A stretch of 64,000 nt of DNA from Gordionus sp. m RMFG-2023 (lineage: Eukaryota > Nematomorpha > Gordioida > Chordodea > Parachordodidae), in contig NC_088777.1 of NCBI RefSeq assembly GCF_954871325.1, positions 49,763,366 through 49,827,365 of the forward strand. Direction: 5' to 3'. This document shows, one piece after another, positions 32,405-44,469 of the stretch (positions are counted from its first letter, which is position 1; every line of letters begins with the position of its first letter). Made by a program: the position numbers and the translations under genes. The notes under the pieces were generated by a model that made no database searches, was not told where the DNA came from, and was given only the letters and a program-made list of their open reading frames with translations.

Positions 32405-33113
32405 CTTTTGAACTAAGAAGACAATCCGAGTTAGAGATACAATTCTTACTACGATATTCTTGAAAGTTTTGCCAGGCAAAGCTCTGCTGCTCAAGATAAT
32501 TGTTCCGGAAGAGAGATCGAAAATTTTTGATCGAGGGCTCGACAACCTCGACTAGGGGAGAAAGGCACGGCCCGAAATCGACATTATAATTATGTTGGCG
32601 CCAAAACAATCCTTCTCTTTCATCCTCCAGGAAAGCGTAATACTCCAATCTCGCGGCCAATAAGCTGTGCCCGCCTACTTTTAAATCCAAATTCGAGTTG
32701 AGGAGAGAGGATGATTTGTGATCTTTTTGATTAAGATTGACGTTTCTCTCGTTGTCACCAAAAATTGCTGATATATCGCATTTCGCCTTTACCTTGCCTA
32801 CGTTTACCTTCACCCTTTCGAGATCAACGCCCTCGTGAAAATATTTCAAATCACTATGGTCATCGCTACCATCCAACTTGGAGTCGCGAGATTGCTTCTT
32901 CTTTTTATCTTTCTTGCGGCGCAAAACCCTTTCCGCCGTTAACTCCGGAGTTCTAACGCTTTCCGGGGCGCCCTGAGTGGGTGGTTTGGAGTTTTTGAAG
33001 GAGGCTTGGCACTTTGGCTGTTTGTAAAGCGAGCCAAAAGACTTCATGGTGGGCGGGGAGGATCCTGAGGGGGGCAAACCAGCGACCATGCATTCAAAGT
33101 CTATTAAGGGCAT
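32405..33113 (-). CDS. Probable first exon of the PP1 regulatory subunit; otherwise uncharacterised protein
   Basis: Starts with ATG at 33113 and is open to a stop at 32388 (241 residues). A donor GTTTGA at 32404 leaves phase 1, and the acceptor before 31639 restores the open frame of the CBM21 exon, so splicing out 31640-32404 would give a protein of about 648 residues. The N-terminal part has a basic cluster RVLRRKKDKKKKQSRDSK (possible nuclear signal), acidic and Ser-rich stretches and a region LLAARLEYYAFLEDEREGLF, but no domain I recognise. The 765-bp intron contains a GC-block element, so the intron may have grown by insertion. If splicing is wrong, this is a separate gene of unknown function. 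Confidence 0.6.
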
Positions 33114-33161
33114 GAGTACGATTTGATTTTATTTTAGAAGAATTCGTATAGGTACAATCGT

Positions 33162-33173
33162 TTTATTTATAGG
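33162..33173 (-). promoter_or_regulatory. Possible TATA box for the PP1 subunit gene
   Basis: On the - strand CCTATAAATAAA lies about 50 bp upstream of the ATG at 33113. Just upstream (33181-33200) is a GC-richer stretch with TGACGT. The placement fits a short 5' UTR. Confidence 0.35.
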
Positions 33174-35119
33174 AGACGGGCTGTGACGTGCGACGATGTT
33201 GTCCTTAAAGATTTTGAGTTCTTGGCGATTCCATCATGGCTTGATTTCGGTTTTGTTCTACGATGTCAAGAAAAATATAATTTTACATTTTGTTATATTT
33301 GATCTCACACCCTGCAATTGGCGAGAATTCGCGAAGTATACAAAATTCGCGACGACAGCATATTTTGCATACTTCGCCGCGCGGGTTATATATAAAGAAG
33401 TAAACTAACGCGTTTTTAATCCGATTACGATATAAAGTTGTCATTGGATATTATGCTGACACCAACCAATATCCGATATCAATTGTGGGGGGGGGGGGAA
33501 GTTTGAGTGAAAATAAACTAAAAAATATCTCATTCTTAAAATTTAATCTATATTTTATAGGGCATTATAACTACATATATATATATCTCAAACATTTTAC
33601 GGGGTTTAGACCTAACCCAGAACTCGACATCACAATTCTTTTTCCCCGAACCCGTATAGTATACTATCTCCCGAAAATATTTAAGTCTATGAACTCGGGC
33701 CCGATTTTAATTTTAATCATTTATGACTACTTTTCTTCAAAAAAAAGTTAAGAAATAGGTATACAACTGTCACAACTTGATAGACGTTTTACGAATTAAA
33801 AAAAATAAAATAAATCCTCATTCTATACGATGGACCGAATCTAGATCGAACGCGAATTTAGGATCGGCCTATCTCGACCCCTGGACAGAGCTTTTTTTTA
33901 AATATTCCGAAACGGCTCGAATTCTGATTTTTCATTTTATATAATTATACTCAATGCATATCGGCCAAAAAAACATTCGTTGTTACAATTCTATGAACGG
34001 TAACATATGTCCCGAACAGATATTAAAATGATAGGCTAGAAGGAATTGAATAATTACTATTCTTATTCGATGAATGGAGGTCCGCACCCATCAAAATTTT
34101 AATGCCCCGGCTCATTTGGAATTTAGTTTTTTTGACAGGCCCGGTCAAATTAATTATACCTAATCGGGCGTTTCTAATTTTTTTATGGCTGCGATGCCTC
34201 CGTTTTTAATAAATACAAGGAATATTCCTATTAGTAGACACTAAAATAAACATTACATTATAAAACACTATCAAATTCATCAAAATCCAACCCGATAATT
34301 TTTTTTGCACGGCCTAAATGAATTTCCCAAAACGTTACACGCTCCGGGCTGGGCATTGCAGATCCTTTAATTACGAATAGAAAATTATTCGATTCGTTCA
34401 ATACGAATAATCCATTACTCGAACCGTATTTGTTTTTGAAAAGGCCGCCTATTAAGTTAGAATCTAGAGTCTTGGTCTCATATGCCGCCCGATACAAATA
34501 GGTTCGAGTTCGGCTTCAGTTCGGGTCCAACGGGTCTCATCATGCAAGACAAGGGGGGGGGTAAATTTCTAAAAACCGCGAAGTAAAATAAGGAATATAA
34601 TCGTAACAACACATTTTATCGCTAAAAATTCCTTTTTTTGTTCCTCTACTAAAAAAATTGGTGTTGTTAATATTACCCAAGTCTGAAAATTTTTGCTCAT
34701 ATCTGGTAGTAAGATTTAGACATCAGTTAACGGAATTTAGAGGCTTGGGTTAAATTATAATGGCTAAAATCTTAATTTAAAATGTGGAAATCGAGTCTTT
34801 TAGATTCAGGAATTTAATTTTGATAACGAGAACTTAATCGAAACCGATTTTCTAAAAGAAGTCCGAACCCGCCCCGGGTCTTACCTCGGGTTCGATGGAT
34901 TGCCCACAAACCGTTTTCTGTTTAATCTGTGAATTTGATCCTCTTTTTTTTGGTGGTAAAATATTTCGTATTATTTATTTTATTTTCACGATATTCGAAA
35001 TTACAGAGAATATAGCCCTTTCCGTTGAGCTGTGCCGCTATACTTTAAAACTTTTCTCGATATATGCTTGCGGCAGCCTGAAAAACGCAAAGGTTACTTT
35101 TGCATTTTTTATAGTCTCA

Positions 35120-35340
35120 CGTGTGTTGATAACCGGCTGAGTCGGTTTTGCAAAACGGCTAACTCAATATTTTACACAGGAAAAATATTGCCTAAGCCAG
35201 ATTTCGCTAATAGATGTCTCTAAGACCTCTGTAACATCTATAAGCAAAAAATCTTCAAGTTTCCATAATATTTTTCTGAAATAAAATATTGAGTTAACCA
35301 TTTTTAAAAAATCGCCTCAAATCCAGCCGTTTAACAACAC
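35120..35340. mobile_element. Palindromic element, GTGTTGTTAAAC family, with 8-bp flanking duplication
   Basis: Starts CGTGTGTTGATAACC and ends AGCCGTTTAACAACAC. The flanks are TAGTCTCA (35112-35119) and TAGTTTCA (35341-35348), an 8-bp direct repeat with one difference, suggesting hAT-type insertion. The interior has paired CGGCTAACTCAATATTTTA / TAAAATATTGAGTTAACC arms and AATAGATGTCTC. Best copy for defining the family. Confidence 0.75.
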
Positions 35341-35749
35341 TAGTTTCATGACATATTTTTTTTTGGCCGAAGTCTTCTTATTTTAGATAAACAACAAAAA
35401 AAATTTTTTACATTTTGAAATATTTTCCTTTTTAAATTTTCTTCATTTTTTTTCTTTAAGAAAAAAATTTTAAAAATTTAATAAATTTTCAAAAGTTATA
35501 CATTTCTCTAATATAAATAAAATAATAATATAAAATAGCAGTAACAACAGCAACCGCAAGTCAAGTTTAATTACTATTTTTTATAGTTTTCTTTATACAA
35601 AATTATATAATATAATATATTTAATTATTTAAAGAGATAAATTGAAATGACATTTGATCTCGTCTAGCAAAAATCTTCTTTATTTCAATCTTATTTTAAT
35701 ATTTTAAAAAAATCCCTATTATTTTGTTCGAAGATTTTATAAGAATTCT

Positions 35750-36050
35750 GCAAAAGTAGGCCTGATATTTTATAAAAAAATTCGGGCCGGGTCATGACTG
35801 GCCTTGAAATTTTTTAAAAATATATAAAAATTAAATCAATTTTATGTTGAATTTTTTAGGTAAAATAAATATATCGATTTTATTTATAATAAAAACTACA
35901 CGCATATAAAATACATCTTTATTTTAAGTAATTATAAAATTTAATTTTCTAAGTTAGATAAATTCGGGCCGGGTCGATAAAGTTTAAAAAAATACGGGTT
36001 CAAGCCGAGCCGGGTTTGAAAAAATTAGGCCGGATACAGATCATTACTAT
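35750..36050. mobile_element. GC-block element, second subfamily
   Basis: AAAAGTAGGCCTGATATTTT at the left and GAAAAAATTAGGCCGGATAC at the right, with TTCGGGCCGGGTCATGACTG and AGCCGAGCCGGGTTTG between. The interior is A/T-rich. Compare 17955-18200 in the other orientation. Confidence 0.5.
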
Positions 36051-36429
36051 CCTATCTATATATTTCGTTCATTATTTATCAGCATTTATTTATTCTTTTT
36101 CTCAATTATTTTCTTTTCATATTTTTCTGTTTTTTTAAAAAAATTTCTTTCACCCAATTTTAAAACGTTTTACAATATGTTTTTCCATCCTTTCTTTGAA
36201 GGATTCTTAAATAATGGCTCAATTTTTCAAGTCATGTGACTTATTAATATTTTGTAAAATGGAAGGCCAATCGTTTATAAATTGTATCAATGTTAAGATT
36301 TAAAAGGTCAGGTTTAACTTTACAAAAATATTTCAATACATTTGTAACAAATTTTATATAAAAAAAACTTGTAAGTAACTAATGTTTTTATTTTTAAATT
36401 TTATCAAAATGTTTTTTGTACCAAAGATT

Positions 36430-36720
36430 GGCAAATGCTGGCCGGGCTTAGTACTTTAATCAGGCCGGGTTGAGCGGGGCTTAAATTTTTAACTATAATA
36501 TCATTCAATTTTTGTGAAATAAACTGATATATATTTTAAAACATTTTGTTAGAATATTATATATATTTACAATTAAAAAATAAATTTATTTTATATTTAA
36601 AATAAATTGGGGCCGGGCTGGGAGGAAAAATAATTAATTTCGGGCCGGCTTTTCGGGATAAATAAAAACAAAATACGGTCTGAGTAGGACTTGTAAAAAT
36701 TAGGCCCGATACAGATCAAA
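36430..36720. mobile_element. GC-block element, second subfamily
   Basis: GCAAATGCTGGCCGGGCTTA at the left, GGGGCCGGGCTGGGAGG in the middle, and a right end with AATTAGGCCCGATACAGATC closely like the one at about 36020-36047. Non-coding. Confidence 0.5.
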
Positions 36721-37752
36721 AATTTTATAAGGATAGTTGTTAAATGTATAGAAATGTTTTACAACAAATCATCCTGACCTTATTTTCTCTAACTAGTGAA
36801 TTTTACGGTTCAGAATGCACAGAGTTAGAAATGAGTGAGCTTGAACAAGTATTCTCTCTATGGCAATTATGGTTCTTATTCTATATACGTATTATATAAA
36901 ATTTCATATCTATTGTGTCACGTCGAAGTAAAATTTGGAGAGTGTTTGGGGAGGGGGAGGGGGTTGATCACCTATAATACTAAAGCTTTAAAGGGTGCAA
37001 TTTTTTCAACCATAATCGGTATCCGAAAATTTTATGCGGGTTCGACTCTGGATCTTATAAAGATAATTTTTTAAATACATCAAGATAAGGGTATTTAAAA
37101 GGTAAGAGAAAATATCCGGACCCGAACCAATACCCGATATCCGCTAAATTTTTATATAACAGAATAAATAGTGTGATAAATAAATGAAGGGAAGGAAATT
37201 ATTTTTAAAAAAAGAAGAATACGATTAAGAAAAAGAAACCAGCAGATATCATTTTTAATCTATAAATTTATAAAAATTATTCGATATTTTTTTCAAACAG
37301 CTGCTCATGCTTGCTTATATACGGTATAAAAGCTTATAATATTAGCTTTTCTAAGAAATCGTTATTAAATAATAAATTGCAAGTCTCAATTTAAATCGAT
37401 ATTATAAGCATTTTTTAACGTCATTCATTTTCTTATAATAAAAAAGTGAAAATTCGTTAGTATAATATAGAGGGGGGTAGGCATTATTTTTCAAGTTTAT
37501 ATATTCCATCACCTCCACCCTCTACATAAAATAAATAAAATTGACACGAATCAGCTTATTATAAAGTTAATTAAGAAGATCAACGCTCATCTATATATAA
37601 TACATATCGTGTAACCTAATTTAATTTTGCTGCTTAACTACAAAAAAAATAAATAATTTGAAAACGCAGCATAAAATCATATTAAATTAAAAACTTATTT
37701 ACTTAAATATTTTTAAAAAAAAGTAGATGATATAAATCAATTTGATTTAATC

Positions 37753-37980
37753 ATGCCGAAATTATACTTCATCCCACCGGCTTATCTTATTTCGCTGGCA
37801 TTCACCTCCTTATTCATGTTCCGACCCGTAATTTTTTCATATAGCCGTACCCAAAAAAGATGGCCCACAATGAAAACTAGTCTAGCCCATGCTTATGGCA
37901 CCCTAATAGTATATTTCTACCGCTTCTTGAGCCACGCAAATGAACAGTCTGATCCACACATTCCCTACCATGCATTTTAG
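37753..37980 (+). CDS. Small open frame, 75 codons, hydrophobic N-terminus
   Basis: ATG at 37753 to TAG at 37978. The N-terminus (LYFIPPAYLISLAFTSLFMF) could form one membrane segment, followed by a basic, mixed region. Its base composition is more balanced than the surrounding A/T-rich DNA. No family recognised and no splice signals obvious. It may be a short gene, an exon or chance. Confidence 0.25.
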   Translation: MPKLYFIPPAYLISLAFTSLFMFRPVIFSYSRTQKRWPTMKTSLAHAYGTLIVYFYRFLSHANEQSDPHIPYHAF

Positions 37981-38943
37981 GTTTTTTTCCATAAACAAAT
38001 AATAATTTTTCACAATTGTTTTATTCCACTTTCTAATTCGAATTATTCGAGTTTGTATAATAATACCTTGACTGACGATGGGGCAATGTCACATGGGAGA
38101 ATTGGGCTAAGAACAATTCTTAAGATGAGGCGATATCGACGTTTCACGAGTTTGAAGTGTATGATATTTAATTAATTTTAAAATTAAAAATATATTAATT
38201 AATTTATTGTAATGTAACAGAAACAAGTTTATATTATATATATACATATTAAATCTTCCTTTATTTAAAAAAAGGACCATTTTCTCAGTAGATAATATAT
38301 TTTTTTTAATTAAAATTCGTAAATTTTGCCAACGTGTCCTATTAATTTTTGAACCTTAAAAACTTTTAAAACTAACTATAATTTATGAGTGGCAGGTGTC
38401 AAAGACAAACCAATCTCTATAATGCCCATCTCATGAATGGTGGGGAAATAAATTTTAAGATGATCTCCAAATTATCCTCGTGGCTAGCTGACTCTCTCTA
38501 CCTAGTACCCCCCCCCCGCGCGCATCGTATAACAAATTCAAAAAAATTTAAACAATCTTTTAACTGAATCGGAATGAAAGAAATAATTTTTTTTTACCTT
38601 TAATGGCGTTTTAATAATCTTCTCTTCAATTATCCGATGAGCAAAAAGTCCATAAACAAAATTAATTAGAAGCAGATTGTTGTTATATTAAATTTAAATA
38701 AATTATATTTACAAATTTTATAAAAAAAAACCAGACTATATTTTTTTTTAATTTTATAAATTCAAAAATTAGAAATATTCTAAAAATTTAAAGAAAGCGA
38801 ATTTTAGAAAATTTGATAAAATAATTCTAAGCGTGGCGTATTGTAAATGATATTAACGTTTTTATCAGAATCTTTAGTCGCGTTGCGGTTCAGGAAAAGT
38901 ATATATTTTTTTCCGTTACATTTTCAGATAAAAACTCAGGCTA

Positions 38944-39310
38944 AGTGTTGTTAAACAACTCTTACGCAAATACTGGATAGATGTCCCAAGCTATGAGCAA
39001 GATCTGTAGACGCGCGTATCCGTTTTGGCTAAAATATAGGGTTAGTAGCCATTTTTAAAAATCTAAGCGGAAAATAATTCCCAGGAAAAAAAATCCCCAA
39101 TAATAATTCTTAAAAATTAATTTTCCTTAATTTATTTTCTCGAAATTTTTAAATATATTATTTGAGGATTTTTATTTCGTGGATATATTTATAGGGATTA
39201 TTTCTCCTATTTTATTAATTTTGTAATTTTTAATATCTTAAAAAACGGAGATTTTTTTTCGGGGAATCATTTTCCTAGATTCTTAAATATCAACCCGTTT
39301 AACAACACTA
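38944..39310. mobile_element. Palindromic element, GTGTTGTTAAAC family, interrupted by another palindrome
   Basis: Starts AGTGTTGTTAAACAACTC and ends CCCGTTTAACAACACTA. The interior carries an inserted palindromic stretch (about 39062-39292) with AATAATTCCCAGGAAA at one side and GGAATCATTTTCCTAG at the other. An insertion of one short inverted-repeat element into another. Confidence 0.65.
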
Positions 39311-40040
39311 ACTCAGGCATTAGGCTAATGGCGTCAATTAACAACAAATCGGCATGGTTCCAAGCATCATTAAATTTATGTTTTATGTGTGAGCATGAGA
39401 TTGGGGGAGGAGGGTGGAAGGTAGTTCTACCAGCATAAGATTCAATATGGAATATAAGGTAGATTTTTTATTTCTTTCTTCCCTCATCTGAAGTGATGTT
39501 ACATAAGAAAAAAATGAAATCCTTATTTTATTGATGCGCATTTTGTGTTTTACACGGTGAAATGGAATGGAACTATCATTACTTAAGAATGCGTATTTGC
39601 AAATTGTCAATGCCGAGGTAATTCTTAAATTTAAAAAATTATTAATCTCATATTATGTATGCAGTGTTATTTTCAATATAAAAACGATTATTTGGTATGG
39701 CAAAGGTTATATTTTCCGATCTCGCTCTAGAGTTAGGGATGACGATAGAAATGTTATTATTATCGAAATGCAAAATAAAAAATAAATAAAATATATATTA
39801 TTATTTGAAATTATAGTCATATTTTTTTTAAATTGTGGGAAAAGAGGATATAAGTAAAAAATATTTCAAAAAAAAATTCTAAAGTAGCGGTGGCGATTTT
39901 AAAATTAACTTTTAACAACACTGCTATATATAGTCACTTAAACATATTTTTTTTGAAAAAAAATTCACTGATCAGAATAATAGTAAATTTGTTACTCCCA
40001 CCTCGATAGGATAGGAAAATTTCTGAGTTGTTAAAACTAG

Positions 40041-40712
40041 TGTTGTTATATGCTCGATTTTGAGCCGATTTTTAAAAAAGGGCTAACTCAATTCAATATT
40101 TTATCAAGAAAAATATTACTCAGATGGCACTAAGGTCTGGACATCTATCTATTAGCGAAATCTGGAGCCTTAGGCCGCATTCATAGTGGATCCGATCCGA
40201 CACGATTTAACAGCTGATCGATTTTTAAAATCGGTTTATGAGAATCAATTTTTCTTTTATAAAACCAATATTTCTTAGGTTATTATCATGTATAGAATTA
40301 AAGACAAAATTAATATTATTACAAAAAAATTGATCTCATAAACAGATTTTAAAAATCGATCAGCTGTTAAATCGTGTCGGATCGGGTTCACTATGAATAC
40401 GGCCTTAGGCAAATTATCTTTGGCTAAAATATAGAGTTAGCCTTTTTTAAAAATCAGTTTATGAGAATCAATTTTCCTTTTATAAAACCAATATTTCTTA
40501 GGTTATTATCATGTATAGAATTAAAGACAAAATTAATATTTATTACAAAAAAATTGATCTCATAAACAGATTTTAAAAATCGATCAGCTGTTAAATCGTG
40601 TCGGATTGAATCCACTATGAATGCGGCCTTAGGCAATATTTCCTTGGCTAAAATATTGAGTTAGCCGTTTTTTAAAAATCGGCCCAAAATGCCTACGATT
40701 CCCGACAACATT
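40041..40712. mobile_element. Nested and tandemly duplicated palindromic elements
   Basis: The outer element is the GTGTTGTTAAAC family (left AGTGTTGTTATATGCTCG, right about CCCGACAACAT). Inside it lies a second palindrome, 40173-40404, starting GGCCGCATTCATAGTGGATC and ending CACTATGAATACGGCC, with arms containing CACGATTTAACAGCTGATCG. A block of about 225 bp (40229-40454) made of the inner element's right part plus outer sequence is then repeated at 40455-40680. The repeat borders coincide with TTTTTAAAAATC, which occurs in both elements, so the duplication probably arose by recombination at this shared stretch. Confidence 0.8.
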
Positions 40713-41202
40713 ATATGAATCTTTTTTTTTAAGCAAATTATTTTGAAAGAAAGAGAAAATCTAAAACATAAGAAATGAAAAAAATAATATTTTCAAATAT
40801 TATTATTTCCGGGTGTTCTGATCCATTCAGTAAAAAAGGCCACTCAACATAAGGCAGAGAACTGAAAAACTTTTTACATTATACTATAAACCACCTCAAG
40901 GAATAAATAATTTCAATTTTTTTTAGAAAAAATGATCTCTAAAAATATTATCGATCAGCTGTTAAATTGCTAGTTCGGGTGCTGTCTGTGCCTCATGGAT
41001 ACAATTCGGCAATCCGTCAGCATGTTCGTGTTTGTAAGTTTTTAAAAAAGTTGTCGAAAGAATAATAAAATACTTAAAATACTCGGGTCCCGGGAAGAGG
41101 GGATCAGAAATATTATTAGGGGAAGAAATTTTACGATCTCTGATGTGGAGGTAGGATAATTATTTTAATTTTTTTTTTTGTAAGTAACCCCAAATGACAT
41201 TA

Positions 41203-41452
41203 TAATACTACCTAGACTGACGACGCATTCATAATAATGCATTTGAAGGAGTTCGATTTATCTCAGCCAATGAACAAATTTGCTTCCTTATTATCTCGAT
41301 GATCAGGCAATTTTATAAAGTTTGCGTCAGACATAGGAACAAATCGGTGTCTCGTATAAAATTTTTAGTAAATGATAATATGGGTAGCGTTCCCAGCTGT
41401 TTTCATTGATGTACACTTTGAAATGAATGCATCGTCAATCAAGGTATTATAT
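41203..41452. mobile_element. Short inverted-repeat element, TATAATACC..GACGATGCATTCAT family
   Basis: Left TATAATACTACCTAGACTGA then CGACGCATTCAT; right ATGAATGCATCGTCAATCAA then GGTATTATA. About 250 bp, no ORF. Single ends of the same type appear near 28785-28815 and 38068-38090. Confidence 0.65.
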
Positions 41453-41741
41453 GTGGGTAACCCCACCCTCCAAAAAAAAATTTCGATATTTAAATTAATA
41501 TACCCTTAAAACCTTTAAATTATTTTCTTACTTATTGTCATTCTTCTTTAACTACTACAGTGTTGACAAGATTTGATAGAAAAAATTTCCATATTTTTAA
41601 ATTTATTTAAAAAATAAAAATTAGCAAAAAAAAAATTGTTAAAAAATAACATGTTTATGATAATTCTAATCAATTTTTACAGGTTAAATAAATTTAATTT
41701 AACAAACGAATTTTTAAAAAAAATACGGAAATGTTTTTATT

Positions 41742-41955
41742 AGTGTTGTTAAACGACTCGTTTTGTTTGAGCCGATTTTTAAAAAACGGCAAACTCAATA
41801 TTTTAGCCATAAAAATATTGCTAGAGCCACAAGATTTCGCTAAAAGATGTCAGAACCTTTGTTCCTTTTGCAAAAAAGATCTTCAGGCTTGTCTAATATT
41901 ATTCTGGGTGAAATATTGAGTCAGCCATCGGCTCAAAACTAGAGCCGTTTATCAG
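41742..41955. mobile_element. Palindromic element, GTGTTGTTAAAC family, near full length
   Basis: Starts GTGTTGTTAAACGACTCG and ends TAGAGCCGTTTATCAGCAC. The interior has CGGCAAACTCAATATTTTAG and TGAAATATTGAGTCAGCC as paired arms, and AAAGATCTTCAGGCTTG in the centre. Confidence 0.75.
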
Positions 41956-43922
41956 CACAAATCTGCACAACACTGTAAATATGTTGCAAAGATATCACGG
42001 GTTTTTAATAATATAACAAGAAAAAGCATTTTTTTTTACGTTGATTTTTTTGGTTCCCAAGTTAAAATTAAAAATAAGGAATTTTTCCCAGTTAAAGGCT
42101 CCTCATTATTTCCCAAATCGAATCCAAGAATATGGGAAATTAATTGTGCCGAGCTTAGAATCTAAAACCGGATTTTGATTGGATAGAAAGGGATATAGAG
42201 CGAAATAAAAAATTTTTCTTAATTATTTAAATTTAAATCTATAATCCATTATATACATATTACTTAATTTATTCATCAAATCTTTTTATTTTATATAAAA
42301 AACGTAAATAACACGATTAATAAAAATTATATGTATTTTTTTGCTATCATAAGGAAAATTAAACAATTTGACTTTGTTGTTTTAAAACGATATGTGAGAT
42401 GAAATAGCAAATAATTTAATATTTATTTTATTTATTTTTTCCTATAATCACATACATTTTAAATCAATGTGTAAATAAAGTTTTTAAATAAAATAAAAAC
42501 AAAAATAAACAACAAAAAAAAATTAAAATTAAATAGGAAAAATAAAAAATTAGTTAATGGTGGGAGTAGTCACGTAAAACAAGACATTTTGTTCGTATTT
42601 TATGAGATTTGATTAATTGTTAGTTTCGCAAAAAGACGAAAAATATGGCCCATATCGAAAAAGATTATACACAAAAAAATATTTAAAAAAAATAAATAAA
42701 TTTTAATTACTTACAAATAAAGTAAATAAGATTGTAAAAAGTCGCGTGACCAGAAGGTGAAATTTTTGCTCTCGAGGGAAGGGAATTTTGATAAAGAAAA
42801 ATGTGTAGTAGGAAGGAATCATCTCCAAAGGATCTTATCCGGAAGGGTAAATTCTGTCTCGAGTTTTTCCCTTATTACCAAATTATTCATTTTAAAATAA
42901 ATATCGGGTGAAGCTAGAAAAACCTGCGCTAAATATTTTTACCGCACAGGGCTTATTTAAAAATTTCCGCAGGTTATAATATCCTAGGTATAACGTCTTA
43001 TTTATATAGTGAGTGCATGTTCAAGCGATTCTTATATAAACGCTTCATAATTTTATTTTATTAATATGGAGTTTTTCAAAAAAGTAATATAGCTGTTGTA
43101 ATTTCGCTAGCGATTGATTCGCGTCGCTTAAGGAATTCGCGTTTACTATAAATGATACGCAGAAATTGAGTATTACAAAAGTAAACAATGCATTTCAAAA
43201 AGTATCGTGCAAATAGGTCAAATTACCACTTGGAGCTAGATACAATTTTTAAAATGAATTTTCGTTACTTTTTTTATACATTCATTTTGCTTTTTTGTCC
43301 TAAAACCAGTTCACAAAGAATTCGGGTTTTTTCTAAAGAAAGCTGACTAACCTTAGTACCCACATAATAATTGGAAATGGGGGGGGGGCTAAAACCCCCT
43401 TTCTGGTTGTTTATTAAATATAAAATAAATATTAAATGTAAAATGTAAAATGTAAAAAAAATAACTTGTTTTTTAAAATGGAATATATAAAAATTAATGA
43501 AATAGAAAGACAGACGATAATATAATTTTAAAAAAAAATTCTGTTTTTTTTATAACTTAGTTATAATTTTTAATCCACTAGGAAAACAAAAAATGTGTTA
43601 AGTTTTTTTTATTAAAAAGTACGCAAAACGTTAACGCTCAAATTGTGCGCCTTTTTACGTTTTAATAAAATAATTAAAAATGCTACGATAAGTTGCTTAA
43701 CCGCAAGCACTTTAATAACTTAATTAAAAAATAATTACCATATTGCTGCCTTAAATCATTTATTTTAGCATTTTTATATGCTGTGCCATTAGTGCCATCT
43801 ATCGTAATAAATAAAAATATATATAAAGAAGAATTGGACATTATCCATTTTCCGGGTTGATGTCTACATTCTACTTTTATTTCTTGGCCAGTATCTTGCA
43901 AGTTATTATAAGAACGACAAAA

Positions 43923-44051
43923 ATGATGACGGTTGGCACCAGTAGAGCGAATACGACCGAACCCATATCCGAGCTGTTATCCGGCGTTATTGTGAGGCGT
44001 GCTGTCGACAAAAGTTTTTTGCCTTTCCAACAGCTTTTAGTATTCGAAAGG
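43923..44051 (+). CDS. Possible orphan exon, unknown gene
   Basis: From an ATG at 43923 the frame reads MMTVGTSRANTTEPISELL, then GVIVRRAVDKSFLPFQQLLV and FER, to a good donor GTAAGG at 44052. Base composition is markedly less A/T-rich than the flanks, as in the NUP107 exons. Upstream the frame is also open to 43857. No partner exon or family recognised; the following 60 bp are open in another frame. Confidence 0.35.
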
Positions 44052-44368
44052 GTAAGGGGGGGAGTGGGTGGTAACGAAGAGAAAATTTATAATACTTATA
44101 TAATTTTTACAAAATTTGGGATGGATCTTTTATCCCCGAGTCGGCCTTCCCCGAATTGATCATTTCGTGAAACCTGCCTTAGCCGAGTTTTTTTTTAAAT
44201 TAAACCCTTTCGAAAATATCTTGGTAGTATTTTTTTTTAATGTTTCAAATGGAAAGTTATTGAATGATTAAAATGATCAAACATAATTGTGATTTCTTAA
44301 CTAGTTAATTGATTTATATTTCGGCTGAGAATTTTTTTTGTTGTTATTATATCATTTTTTCAACACAA

Positions 44369-44375
44369 GGAAGGA

Positions 44376-44463
<88 letters not shown>

Positions 44464-44465
44464 AG
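44369..44465 (+). repeat. (GAAA)n microsatellite
   Basis: About 24 GAAA units with almost no interruption. A (TTTC)n stretch follows at 44818-44870. Confidence 0.95.
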
Positions 44466-44469
44466 AATG

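Larger units (their letters stand above)
33180..37740. other. Repeat-rich intergenic stretch, no gene recognised
   Basis: Contains a CATACTTCGC-type palindrome (33320-33390), a G12 run (33487-33498), GGGTTCGG-type repeats (33600-33720, 34860-34910, 37020-37140), a G9 run (34553-34561), two palindromic elements (34660-34778 partial; 35120-35340) and GC-block elements (35750-36050; 36430-36720). The - strand frame at 34497-34258 looks somewhat protein-like but has no recognised domain and sits in repeats. Confidence 0.6.
38000..43850. other. Repeat-rich stretch with nested palindromic elements
   Basis: No gene recognised. It holds a possible end CTTGACTGACGATGGGGCAA near 38072, a C10 run (38508-38517), palindromic elements at 38944-39310, 40041-40712 and 41742-41955, the palindrome 41203-41452, a duplicate of 24675-24815 at 41560-41682, and a G10 run at 43379-43388. 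The rest is simple A/T-rich DNA. Confidence 0.6.

Noticed and set aside
33196-33408. 70-codon + strand open frame
   Set aside because: It spans a palindromic repeat (GCGAAGTATAC type) upstream of the PP1 subunit gene; the peptide reflects the repeat.
34258-34497. 79-codon - strand frame that looks mildly protein-like
   Set aside because: It sits in a GGGTTCGG/GGCCCGG repeat area, has no recognisable motif and no clear splice or start context; not strong enough to call.
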